Assembly (NCBI GenBank): GCA_916613615.1
Contig: OU744725.1
Coordinates: forward strand, 69,032,754-69,096,753
Direction: 5' to 3'
Origin: Steromphala cineraria
Lineage: Eukaryota > Mollusca > Gastropoda > Trochida > Trochidae
Length of the DNA: 64,000 nt
Numbering within the stretch: position 1 is the stretch's first letter; each line of letters begins with the position of its first letter. Positions 42,640 to 53,335 of the stretch are shown in pieces. The notes beneath the pieces are model-generated. The model worked only from the letters and a program-made list of their open reading frames with translations, had not been told where the DNA came from and searched no databases. The translations under genes and the position numbers were made by a program.

Positions 42640-44571
42640 TTTTCGAACACTGTTTAAGGGTATCTTCAGAGGGGACAACTTTCTGGATGATATTGTTTTA
42701 AAACGATGTTGTGACCAGCTCTGTTATGTTTCTAGTCGGCTTTACCTCCTCTCATGTGATCAACATATCATACCAACAATATTGAAAACCTCAAAAATCA
42801 TCCCAGTGCCTAAGAAAAACAACCCTTCTGTGTTAAACGACTTTCGACCAGTTGCGCTCAGTCTATCGCTATGAAGTGTTTCGAAAGGATCATGCTAAGT
42901 ACTCTAATATCAAACGTCGGACACCTTCTTGACCCTCTCCAATTTGCATATAGAGCACGTCGGGGTGTCGAGGATGCTAAAGTTGTTATTTTAAACAGTA
43001 TCTACAAACATTTAGAAATCCCCAGATCTTATGTCAGACTCCTTTTTATCGACTTTTCATCTGCTTTTAACACTATACAACCACATATTTTATTGCAAAA
43101 ACTTTTATCCATGAATATCAACCGGAATCTTTTACTGTGGATTGAACAATTTCTTATTAACCGTCCCCAGTTCAGGGCTGTGTTATATCACCAGTACTTT
43201 TTTATTCTTTACACCAATGACTGTGTAAGCCAGAACCCTGATTGTCTCACTATGAAATTTGCTGATGACGCGGCAGTGGTTGGTCTAATCAAGGAAACAG
43301 AAGCTCATTACAGAAAGGACGTGAGTGACTTAGCTCAGTGGTGTGACGATAATTACTTACAGTTGAACGTTTCAAAGACAAATTTAAAAGAACTTATCAT
43401 TGATTTCAGAACCAAGAAAGTGATATTTTACCTGTTGAACTCAAAAGTGAAAATGTTGAAATTGTTAATCAAATGATAGTTTATTTCCATACTGAAAGGC
43501 CACAGGCCTGTAGTACATAGTTTTATTATTTTACAGGTAGTAACACATTCTTTCTAAACATAAATGCTTTGTGTATATAAATGGACAAATTTTCTAGATG
43601 AGATTTACTTTTGCTCTTCATAAGAGAAATAAACTTATTCATATCAGGGTGCTTATGAAAATAGTTCTTTATGTACATAATTCTCAAAGATTTGTATGCT
43701 GGGCAAACACATAAAAATGGTATTCATCCTCGACTCTATTTAGATCACACATTTGACAGATTCTGTTTTCTCTTAAGATTCCTTGGTATCTCCCAGTTTC
43801 AATGTTTAAATCATGCGAAGAGCAACGGAGTCTTGCCAGTGAAGATTTGTATTTTCTTATAGATAAGACCGAGAGGTAATGTTCTGCATAGATAGAATCT
43901 TTAACCATTTCGCAGTAAAAACATTAATTTTGTTAGATAGTGAGAGACTAGCTGACCAGGTTTGAAAGAATATATCTTTAAGTCTTTGTTTGACTAATCA
44001 TTACAAATATCTTGGCACCATCATCGACCATAAATTACAGTGGGGTCCAAACACTGACTACATCTTTAAGAAATGCCAGCAAAGATGATATTTTATGCGT
44101 AAATTGAGATCTTTTAACGTAAACCAAAAAGTGATGCTGTTGTTTTACCGTTGTTTTGTTGAGAGTATTTTCCATTGCAATGCTGGAATGATTCTCTTAA
44201 TATCAAAAGCAAATCTTATCTTCACAAAATCATTTTAATGGCAAGTTAAATATCCGGTGTTTCTGTTTCGGGCTTACCATACCTTTTTAATGCCCGTGTT
44301 GTTAACCTCGCTGAGAGGATTGTATCTCATTCCACCCATGTTTTATTTCAAGAATATAATCTTTTACCCTCAGGCCGCCGTTACCAAATGACCCGTTTTA
44401 AAACCAAAAGAGTTCAAAATTCTTTTATTCCATCAAACATCCGCCTCTTAAATGACGTTTAACTATATTTATATGTTGTGTTGTTTGTGTTCTATTCCTA
44501 TGTCATATGTGTTCACTTTCAAATGTAAAATGAATTCCCCTCGGGGTAATTAAGTATTGTCATTGTCATTT
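42640..44571 (+). mobile_element. Decayed CR1/Rex-type LINE (reverse transcriptase relic)
   Basis: Reverse transcriptase motifs appear in order: DFRPVAL near 42840, MKCFERI at 42871, LLFIDFSSAFNT near 43040-43075 (first catalytic Asp), FILYTND near 43203, FADDAAV near 43258-43278 (catalytic DD), then, after an insertion, HYKYLGTIIDHKL at about 43999. The C-terminal thumb-like region and a PSGRR(Y)-type, FIPSxIRLL end follow, to about 44460. A tail CCCCTCGGGGTAATTAAGTA plus a short GTCATT repeat ends near 44571. Frameshifts (near 42865 and 43425), an internal deletion near 43170 and stops make it non-functional. It is 5'-truncated: no endonuclease domain is seen. It sits 300 bases behind receptor gene A. 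Confidence 0.85.
43472..43994 (-). mobile_element. Second LINE 3' fragment nested in the first, opposite strand
   Basis: On the minus strand a frame (43684-43908) encodes LRCSSHDLNIETGRYQG and RENRICQMC followed by VEDEYHF, a Cys/His knuckle found at the C-terminus of many invertebrate LINE reverse transcriptases. A one-base shift then leads to CPAYKSLRIMYIKNY, and the frame ends before GGCCTGTGGCCTTTCAG. The six bases TAATCA stand on both sides (43466-43471 and 43995-44000), a likely target duplication. The first LINE's frame resumes directly after it, so the order of insertion is clear. Confidence 0.8.
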
Positions 44572-45149
44572 CCAAACAACTGTTTGAGATAGCATAATCA
44601 AATGTGCTTGGCAAAAGCAATACCTTGATGGAGTTTGAAATCAGAAACATGGAGTTATGTTAAACGGAGTTATGCCCTTTAGCCCTGTGTTCTCGGACTC
44701 TGATCTAATTTTTCCTAAAAGGATGATATTTTTAGAAGTATGTTTTACACACTTGCTTTCTGTCTTCAGAGTAACAATACTTTGATGGATTTGAAAAACA
44801 GATTTTAGAAACTATTTTGTATCGCCCATGTTTCATAATTGGACTCTGATTTAGGCAAATGTTGGGAGCTATAATGAAAACCGATTTGTCGAGAGATGGT
44901 GATAACTATGGGTTATGTTATCTATTTTCATAGCAATCTATTGTGGTAACTTGTACGGTCCCGCACGTGCAGCACGAGAGGCTCATGCCAATGTCAGCTG
45001 CTTGAAATGGACAATGTTCTTCAATTACAGTCAGTGTTTCACCTTCTTATGATCATGATATCTTTATATAAATTTATATACATGCATTTCAGCATTATCA
45101 AAACTGATTTAATGTTGGTAAATATAGGGTTGATCTACTGTGTAAAATA
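44572..45149. repeat. Dispersed-repeat fragments
   Basis: Bases 44751-44881 match 33957-34095. A weaker copy of the same phrase (GCAAAAGCAATACCTTGATG GAGTTTGAAA) precedes it at 44613-44645, so the family is partly tandem here. No gene. Confidence 0.5.
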
Positions 45150-45282
45150 GTTACCGACTTCGACCTCGGGTTCAAGTTAGATGTACCCTCGAGCACGTGA
45201 TTCATGAACACCTCGGCCTAACGGTCTCGGCGTTCATGGTTCATGTGCGCGAGGGTTCATCTAACTTGAACACCTCGGTAAC
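45150..45282. repeat. Foldback hairpin: arms of about 53-63 bp
   Basis: GTTACCGA at 45150 through CATGAACACC (45212) is inverted at 45230-45282 (ending CACCTCGGTAAC). The left arm has about 10 extra bases (CTTCGACCTC). The tip holds CCTCGG ... GTCTCGG. GC-richer than its flanks. Architecture and the CTCGG tip recall the hairpins at 3631 and 30445. Confidence 0.85.
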
Positions 45283-46164
45283 TTTTATGTATCATCTCTA
45301 CCCTTTCCTTTCCCTAAAAGAAGTGCTCTTGTCCTTTTTCTTTTCATTGGTACATATATATAATATTACAAATGTTTAAGTTGTGTGCTTAATGATCCCA
45401 AACATTGAAGCAAACAATTGGTATTGTGATAGCTAAATACATTTCCTCATACCGCTTTTTGCTCGTAATAAACGTTTATCTTTATTCCATTATCTACTTT
45501 ATTGAAAATATAAAATAAAGGGTCTTTCCATAATTTTGCGACCAACATAGAGAAAATCGGACCAAAACTCATTAAATGGGAGACAATTTAAAAAAAATCA
45601 TTGGCATGTTGACATGGAGGCGAATGAAGTGTTTCCATCTCGCAATTGAGTTTCCTTGATATACGCTTAAAAGCCGTTCTTGTCGTCATGACTAGATGTT
45701 TTTTTGTTTTTCTCCGAATCATGTATGCGTAACCGCCCAAGTTAATATCCATTTGACACAATGGCGGTAACTGAGACACGGATTTGTAAAATGCTTCAGC
45801 AAATCTGCAGAGGGTACTGCACATTTAACGTCGAAATAAGTATTTAATTGTTATCTAAGACATGCAAATATGATATCAGATTAGACAAAATGCTTTTCCC
45901 GAGTGAAACATTTCTTTTCTCAATATCTGAATTTCATTACGAACCGCATGCAAATATGACGATTGATCTTTTAGGCACAATATTGCCGACCATGACAAAA
46001 ATTATTGTTCAATACGAAGCTGTTGTTTTTCTTGTATTTGGCAAATGTATGTTTTCCCGGATAGTAAAAGTGATTCTTAGTCCCATACGTTATTAAAGTG
46101 TACTCTGCTTCGACAACCAGCGATTATAGGACTTTTTATGTCAAAAACTGTTGAAAACATAAAA
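45283..46164. other. Intergenic, no gene recognised
   Basis: Short frames only (45588-45824 -, 45848-46096 +), with no motif. Confidence 0.4.
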
Positions 46165-47699
46165 TCATGGTAAAAATGGTGGACACCCTCTTAGGAAAAA
46201 ACTTAATTTAAACAGAAAATCTAAATTGGATAAGTTTATTTGACATGACTTGTCTGGTCAAAAACTATTCGAACAAACACAGCATATTAATTGGAAAAAG
46301 CATGCAATGCATGTGTTAAGCGCAAATGAAAGTACATGAATTGTTCGGTAGACAGTTTTTGTTTAAATAGGTCATAGTAGGTAAGCGTCTTTAGATGAAA
46401 TTTTTCATTGTAAACAAGGGTGCAGATAAGAATTATTTTTTAAAATAACAATTCCAAGACCGACAGCACTTAATATCCGAAATCAACTTGCTGGACTGGT
46501 TAGGGCTGGCTCTACAAACGGCGAAATTGTTCGACAACTTCATGTCAGTAAGAGTACTGTACAACGAATAAAACAATACACAGAAACAAACTAAAAAAGT
46601 TAAGGACGTCAACTGAAAACTGACGCCCGACAAGACGGATTGCTGTAGAATCTCGGCCTTAGAAATCGACGTTTGTCAGCAAAAAAGCTTCGTGATAGGT
46701 GGTGTCATATGACAAATGTTCTAGTTTCTCTGGAAACGGTACATAAGAGGCTGCTACAACGAGGGTACAAGGCAAGAAGACCCCTCCGTCGACCCAAGTT
46801 AATCCAGTACGTCACCGCAATGTAAGCTTGCAGCATTGGCGTCATGTTGTGTTTTCAAATGAATCTCAGTTTTTGCTTCATTGGGTTGATGGTCGAGTGA
46901 GAGTACGGAGGTTATTGGGAGAAAGGTTCAAGGGATGATTGTGTAAATGGTGTTGTTGCCGGCGGAGGTGGATCAGTGCTTGTTTGGGGTGGTATTAGTT
47001 TCAACGGAAAAACTGACCTTTGATGCTGGAAAGAAACGTCAACCAAGTGACATACCGCCATGTACTGGAACAAAGATTACTTCCCTATGCTCGCCAGCTC
47101 TTTGGCAACAACTTGCTGCTACAGGACGACAATGCTCGCCCTCATCGAGGAGCAACAATCAACAATTTCGTATTGCAACAAGGTGCTGATCAGATACCGT
47201 CGCCTGCAAAAAGTCCTGATATGAATCCGATCGATCACATATGGGACAGATTGGACCCTGAAGTACGAAAGGTGGATCCTGCACCACAGACACTGCGTGA
47301 TTTGAGCCACCAAATGGTTCAAACTTGGAATATGCTGTGACTGGAGCAAATGTCAACAAGCCTATTGACAGCATGCCACGAAGAGTTGCCGCCCTTGTGG
47401 TGGCTGGAGGTAGAGCCAATCGTTATTGAACCTCATTTAACATTCATTGACATTCAGGCTATCGTTTTGATAACTGTTCAGTAGGCCTGACTTTCAAGTG
47501 CCTTGATAACTCTCTCAAACGTAATCACACAAGCACTGTGTGTTTTTCTATATTAATATATTTGGTTCACTTGTGTTGTGTTTATGTTAAGAGATATTCA
47601 GTTCTAACACATATGATAATAAAATTGAATGAAAATGACCTATTGGTTATCTATGCTAGATTTTTCTCTTATAATTAGGGGGTTAAATTTTTACCATGA
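46165..47699 (+). mobile_element. Dead Tc1/IS630-type transposon
   Basis: A degraded transposase runs from about 46440 to 47430: a helix-turn-helix part (LAGLVRAGSTNGEIVRQL, then SKSTVQRI), VVFSNESQF at about 46845, QDDNARPHRG at about 47120 and SPDMNPIDHIWDRL at about 47215. It closes with SMPRRVAALVVAGGRANRY. The family triad is D, D, E with 34 residues between the last two. Here the first D reads N and the E reads D, and there are several stops and shifts, so it is inactive. A 13-bp inverted repeat, TCATGGTAAAAAT at 46165 and its inverse ending at 47699, probably marks the ends. The boundary call is less sure than the transposase call. Confidence 0.75.
47020..47340 (+). pseudogene. Surviving open part of the Tc1-type transposase
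   Basis: The longest open piece of the relic above. It carries the second catalytic Asp (LLLQDDNARPH) and the region of the third residue, where the spacing of 34 is kept but Asp replaces Glu. A frame change just after its end restores the family C-terminus (RRVAALVVAGG). Confidence 0.8.
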
Positions 47700-48060
47700 G
47701 TATATTAACCGGCCTAACATCACATGGTTGTGTGTGATACACAAACTTGTTTCTTAATTACTTTTAGATCTTTGATTAAGATTTCAGATCATCTGGCCTA
47801 GGTTTATGGTATAGCATGTCGTCTTGCTTCTGTCCATCTGTCTGTCCGTAAACTGTTTCCTATGTCATCTTCTTCTCCAGAACAACTGACTTCAAAATCG
47901 AAATATTGTGTACAGAATCCTTTTCTAATTTGGTTTCTGATTACAACTTTGTGACATTGTGATGCATAATGTCTACGCCCTAATTTATCTTTCATCATCT
48001 GCAGAAGCAAAATGTCTAGAAAGCTAAAACCTCGACTACAGACTTAAACAACAGATAACC
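47700..48060 (-). repeat. Degenerate dispersed repeat with GTCTGTCCGT
   Basis: Bases 47815-47960 contain CTGTCCATCTGTCTGTCCGT and CTTCTTCTCCAGAACAACTG. The minus-strand open frame here (47804-48010) is a by-product of the repeat, not a gene. Similar (G)GACGGACG-type runs occur at 33900 and 56620. Confidence 0.4.
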
Positions 48061-50654
48061 CCGAGGGGGTACACAATGCAGAAATGAATTCAAAAGGATA
48101 TGATTAGACAACATCGATACTTTGCTTGTTCAAAAACATGCGAAAAAAAGTCATTTAATGGCTTTGAAAACAAACCTCATATTTTAAGTCGTGAAAACTT
48201 CTTTCAGCCAATCACAACTTGCCACATCACATCGCCCTTACTGGTCAGGATATTGCTATTGTTTACAGTAATAAGTCAAGCGCACACTTACTTACTCTGC
48301 GTATAATTAATACACAAACAAGGAGCAGAACTTGACAGTATCACAGTTAGATAGTGAGACGTATAATAAAGATATTTACTAACTTTTGTTGATTTGTTAA
48401 ATCTGGTGATAGCTTAATCATGGCTTTTACTAAGAGATCTGAAGTCAACTCATCATCAAACTGCATGGTATGTCTTGGTTCTTTGTTTCGCAAATGATTA
48501 GATGGCCCATTCTACTCTAGAGAAAACTTATCATTATAAAAGAAAATGTGGTTTAATCATATTCATCTAAAACAAAGAAACAGGATTGACAAACAAGCAA
48601 ATTGTGCTTATATAAATGCCGCTCCCTAGCAAAAAAAAACGACATTATAATAATTATAATAGTGACGTAACGTACACATGGACAGATATTTACACATAAC
48701 ATACAATTGTTTTGGAAAATATAAGACATAGAAACTTAGACTCCTGCTCATGTTATAGTAAGATGGTATAAACGTAAGGATATTTCAGCACGGCAAAATC
48801 TCAATATGTCAAATCATGTCAAATCTGAAAATCTCTTAGATATTACCATATAATGGTGTACTGGCTTTAGTGGCCCTACGTTTATATTTTGTATGTGGCC
48901 ATATAAAATTGAAGGCACGTTAAATCTTCAAATAAATAATATTTTTAAGAAATTAAGTGATATTAAATTATGCGAATGAGGTTTGCTTTCACACACTTCG
49001 AATTATTGAAAAACAATGAGTGTCGTTGAGGCATTATGTCATGAAATTGTAGCCGATTATCCTGTTCGCAACCTAATACAATTCGATACATCATGTACTT
49101 TTGAGATGGTTCTTTTTTTCAATTCTTAACTTCTAACGCAAAACAACTGTCTGACATGATAAAATGTATACTTATAAATGTTAATGAACAAGTTTAGTTT
49201 ACAAATCTTCTATTAGATATCATGTAGACAAAACCTACCTTGTCGAAATTACTGTAGTCAATGCCAAATACTCCATCTACTATGTCAGTGCTCAATGTGT
49301 TAATTTCAAGGCTCATACATTGTAAATGATAAATTCTGAACATTCAATTTTTGATTGGATCTAGTTTGACCTATTGTTGACCAATGAATGACTAGTGCTT
49401 TGACACCTGGGCGTCACAGGGATGGGCAGACAAACTACATCCTCTCTCTAATTCTTGTAACAACATTGTCAAAGAGCGTGTAATAACCCAAGTGCGACTC
49501 CCCGTAATAACACAATCCGTAACGATGTGTCATAACTGTTAATTACTACTCTCATGTTTTATTGCCGGACAGCTGAGCTGCTAAAACCTGTTTAATCTGT
49601 CTATTTACCACCATTGTCTGTTGTATTTACATTGAATATGCTCACTTCCGTTCTGTATATGAAGTCATAAAACACTCCGGGCATGCGCAGTAAAGGTAAT
49701 ATCGTTATTCCAGCTGAAGCCGTTTTGCGACTGTCAAATTGAGCAGCCTGAAATTCGCGCACTTTCAAGGGCGATATCTTTGTTATTAGAGGACCGATGA
49801 AAACGGTTTTTGGTGTTTTTTAAAGCTGACAGTATGTTTTGTACAAATAAACCAATTAAAATGGACAGAATAATGAGGTTTCTTGTTGTTTGTGGATTAT
49901 CATTGATTAGACTTGGTGACCCTCAACCAAAATGAATAAAGATTTATCATGACCTTAAAACTCCTTTAGGCAAGAAGGCCACACACAAGCGTAGCAACAG
50001 GCATAGAAGACTATAAATTTCGTGTACACAAACACCTTAGCTGATGAGGAATGTAATTTAATAATATGATGATACTGTAACTCCTTAAATCATGACCCTC
50101 CAAACATTTGTATCATAAAATATAGATAGCCTAATGAGCTATCCACCAAGTCGAGTATGAAGAATATGTGACTTTATGCACATTGTTTATGAACAAAAAA
50201 TAGTTTTAAAGTGTCCTTGGACTTGGAAATCAAAAAGAGACGTTTAAAGTTCACAGACTTACGGACGCCATGCCACAAGCGGATTGAGTCTCATTCTGAT
50301 TTTATAATTTTATAAATTGCTTCAATAATGTTTTTTCTTAAATGTGCATTAATTATTCTGTGCATTAATAATATGAAGTTACAAGGTTGTTATTATCTTC
50401 AGACTATTTATCTGGTAACTTTTATGAACAGATTAAATATTCAAGATAACATTTTCACTGGTTCACAGTCAAATAGACATGTATACATTTCTAAATACTG
50501 AAGTGTACATTGTATACCATCATGTTTTATTCATCATATCTATAGTGCACAGGGACCATTGTTATCAATACATCCATTAGGCGATTTAATGATACATATA
50601 TTATTAACATTGCTTTGCAATTAGTGTATTGGATATGATAATCATCAAAGGCAA
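48061..50654. other. Long upstream region of receptor gene B
   Basis: AT-rich, with no recognisable gene. Bases 49440-49760 are somewhat GC-richer. The final 120 bases share short blocks with the upstream region of gene A. Confidence 0.4.
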
Positions 50655-50660
50655 TATAAA
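50655..50660 (+). promoter_or_regulatory. TATA box of receptor gene B
   Basis: TATAAA 44 bases before the ATG at 50699. Initiation about 30 bases downstream would exclude the earlier in-frame ATG at 50666 from the transcript, which favours 50699 as the true start. Confidence 0.6.
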
Positions 50661-50698
50661 AGGACATGTGCCAGGGTAGTAATTCAGTAGATATCACG

Positions 50699-52006
50699 AT
50701 GGTTGCTCTAATGTTAACATTGTGTCTGCAAGTGTTTGCCTTGATAAGCACATTAGATGTAGACACAAGGACTAAACTGATTGCAGAGAAATTGAATGGA
50801 TATGACACTAGTGTACCTCCTTCATCCACTGACAACACAGCTCTAGTTGTTAGAGTTGGATTTGGTTTGATCTCATTTGTTGATCTGGATGAAAAGGAAC
50901 AATCCGTGACCATAAATGGATGGGTAAACGCTCGTTGGGTTGACCAAAGACTTTCATGGAATGTTTCGGAATACAATGTAAGCATAATGTACTACAAGCA
51001 AAACCAAATATGGGTTCCGGACCTAACAATAACCAATACACTAAAGGAGCGCAGCTTTCTTGGTGAAAACAATATTATTTGTGTAGTGAAAAACAGTGGC
51101 CTTGTTACTTGGATGCCTGGTGATATATTCAAAACTAAATGTGAACTTGACATAACATACTTTCCTTTTGATTCTCAAATGTGTGAGATTATTATTGGAA
51201 GTTGGATGTTGTCATCAGACACTGTAAATTTTATTCCAAGTTCAAGCCACTTAAACACAATGGAGGCACTTTACGTTCAAGAAGATACCATGAACAGTCT
51301 CTGGGATATATCTAATGTGACCATTCAATCGGATATGAAAGATTATTATTATAGTAGTGGAGTAGCTGTCATATTTCATTTGAAAAGGTATCCGTCATTT
51401 TACATACTAAACTTAGTATTGCCTGTGATTTGCATTTCGGTGTTGATCTCTCTAGTCTTTGCACTTCCAATAGATCAAGGAGATAGAGTTGGTCTATCGA
51501 TGTCTATTCTTCTGTCATTTGTGGTCTTCCTTACTCTGTTGGGAGACCATTTACCAAAGACTTCCAGACAGACATCCATACTGACGATATACCTCACTGT
51601 TCTTCTGATACTGGGAACTCTTTCAGTTGCACTCGCTGTTGTGACTCTGAGGATATCAACATACACTGAGCACGATGAGGTTCCGGGGTGGATCAGATCT
51701 TTATTAACCACACTGCACAGGAAAGGAAAAACAATGACTTCCTCTGATGATAATTGCAATCAAGAAGTTGAAACTATTGCCAATAAGCGTAATGAACAAT
51801 GTTCATCAAATGAACAGTATGACGCTGTACACAACAACAAACTCATTGATGATAGATGTGCACTGGTAACTGTAAAAAAGCACAATTTGAATAGCTGGGT
51901 AAACGTGTCTCAGACTCTAGACAGGATATTTATGACAATGTTATTTTTTGCAATTCTTGTTACTAATCTTGTTTTTTTTACAATTATGGTTTTAACAACA
52001 AACTGA
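50699..52006 (+). CDS. Cys-loop receptor subunit, nicotinic-like, non-alpha (gene B)
   Basis: Intronless, 435 aa, collinear with gene A. Signal peptide MVALMLTLCLQVFALISTLD; Cys-loop C148-C162 (again 13 residues between, YFPFD); WVPD in loop A; M2 starting GDRVGLS at G261. The adjacent Cys pair of loop C is absent and loop C is short (YYYSSGVAVIFHLKRYP), so it is a non-alpha or orphan-type subunit. NVS, NVS and NVT sequons. The M3-M4 loop is unlike that of gene A after HDEVPGWIRSLL, with two cysteines and many Asn/Lys. An open in-frame extension to an ATG at 50666 exists but would put MCQGSNSVDIT before the signal peptide; alignment to gene A and the TATA position argue for 50699. Frame intact, so presumably functional. 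Could be expressed in nervous or sensory tissue, which is inference only. Confidence 0.92.
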   Translation: MVALMLTLCLQVFALISTLDVDTRTKLIAEKLNGYDTSVPPSSTDNTALVVRVGFGLISFVDLDEKEQSVTINGWVNARWVDQRLSWNVSEYNVSIMYYKQNQIWVPDLTITNTLKERSFLGENNIICVVKNSGLVTWMPGDIFKTKCELDITYFPFDSQMCEIIIGSWMLSSDTVNFIPSSSHLNTMEALYVQEDTMNSLWDISNVTIQSDMKDYYYSSGVAVIFHLKRYPSFYILNLVLPVICISVLISLVFALPIDQGDRVGLSMSILLSFVVFLTLLGDHLPKTSRQTSILTIYLTVLLILGTLSVALAVVTLRISTYTEHDEVPGWIRSLLTTLHRKGKTMTSSDDNCNQEVETIANKRNEQCSSNEQYDAVHNNKLIDDRCALVTVKKHNLNSWVNVSQTLDRIFMTMLFFAILVTNLVFFTIMVLTTN

Positions 52007-52047
52007 CAGTTACATGTAATGTGTTATTGCATGTTTCGTTCATTTGG

Positions 52048-52053
52048 AATAAA
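52048..52053 (+). terminator. Polyadenylation signal of receptor gene B
   Basis: AATAAA 42 bases after the stop codon at 52004-52006. Position and sequence suit a short 3' UTR, matching the compact 5' end. Confidence 0.6.
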
Positions 52054-52444
52054 TACATTATCTTCCCACAGAAGAATCTCAAGTCATAGACAACAATATA
52101 TTAAGTGGTTGTTTTCAAATACCTTAAAATGACAGTCCCCACTAGTGAAAATCCAATCTCTACATTTTCGACATGTTAAATCGCCAAGTGGAAATGTGTC
52201 AAGTACGGCGAGCTGTATATAATTACACTAACGACACAGGCTAATCTTTGGCTTCTTGCATCAACGGAGCATCAACGATAAGATTATACGTTTTGTTTTT
52301 GACTACTTTGTCACAGTAATATCACATATGTGTCAAGAACATGTCATCCTTAAAGACGTGTGTCTTAATCCCTAAAATAAGGCAGTTTAATATCCATGAT
52401 CCTAAGCTTCTGCTATCTGTTTCCAAATTTGCCTTCCTTCCGCC

Positions 52445-52544
52445 CTTCCATTCATCCTTCCGACCTTCCATTCATCCTTTCGACCTTCCATTCATCTTTT
52501 CGACCTTCCATTCATCCTTCTGACCTTCCATTCATCCTTTCGAC
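52445..52544 (+). repeat. Minisatellite, five 20-bp units
   Basis: Exactly five contiguous copies of CTTCCATTCATCCTTTCGAC with 1-2 substitutions each. The open frames through it (52341-52761) arise because the array lacks stops and are not genes. Confidence 0.95.
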
Positions 52545-53333
52545 CAGATTTCTTATGGTCTATACATTCTGCAACGTCCGTCAATTTGTCTTCAGTATTT
52601 CCACTTCTTCTGAAGAACCAGTGCATCATGCAATTTGTATACAGGCTTCTTCACAAGTTAGAGTTAAAAGTGACCGATACAATGACCATCGATCATATGG
52701 TCACGCCTTAAAACCTTTTTGCATCATCCTCTCCAGAATCACAAGGGCTAGTAAGCTGTAACCCTGTGTACAGACTCTCTTCTTGATTGGAATTATCATT
52801 AACGATTTACTTAACATATGCACAATGTCCTTCAGTGATATTAAAGACGACAATATTGTTTTCCATCTATCACAGTGGATTGATACCATTGCACCTGCCT
52901 ATTCTAGATAGCATAATTCTCTCTGGAACAGAAAATAGTTATGGATAATAACATTATGTATGCCTTCAAGTTCTTTGTTCATCGTTTTATTAAGTTTGGT
53001 TTTTAAATGAATTTCGCTTTCTTCTAAGAATTTGACTGAAAGTATTTTTTATATAATTGACATTTGGGAATGAATGTGTGAGATATTTGAATTCATATAA
53101 TAATATATGCCGTTTGCGTGCGTGTCAAAGCAAAACAGTACATATAGCTTTTACATTGTTCATTTTCCAGTGCAAACACACAAACTGACATTCAATTCTC
53201 GCACCATATATGGAATGGAACGGCGGAGTGATATGAAAAGTGTTTTATCCTTTCTACAATCATAATTTTGGCTACTGAGTCATTGAGGTATGCATTACCC
53301 TTTTCATGCGAAAGCATTTTTATTTGCTGAAAA
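52545..53333. other. Intergenic, no gene recognised
   Basis: Short frames only; AT-rich to the edge of the Tc1-like element. Confidence 0.4.
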
Positions 53334-53335
53334 TA

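Noticed and set aside
47804..48010. Minus-strand 68-codon frame
   Set aside because: Lies inside a degenerate dispersed repeat with GTCTGTCCGT runs; similar frames occur wherever this repeat type is found.
50666..50698. Upstream in-frame ATG as the start of receptor gene B
   Set aside because: It lies only 6 bases after the TATA box, would add 11 polar residues before the signal peptide, and has no counterpart in gene A. The ATG at 50699 aligns with gene A's start.
52341..52761. Open frames over the 20-bp minisatellite
   Set aside because: The repeat unit lacks stops in these frames; the Pro/Phe/His/Ser-rich peptide is an array artefact.
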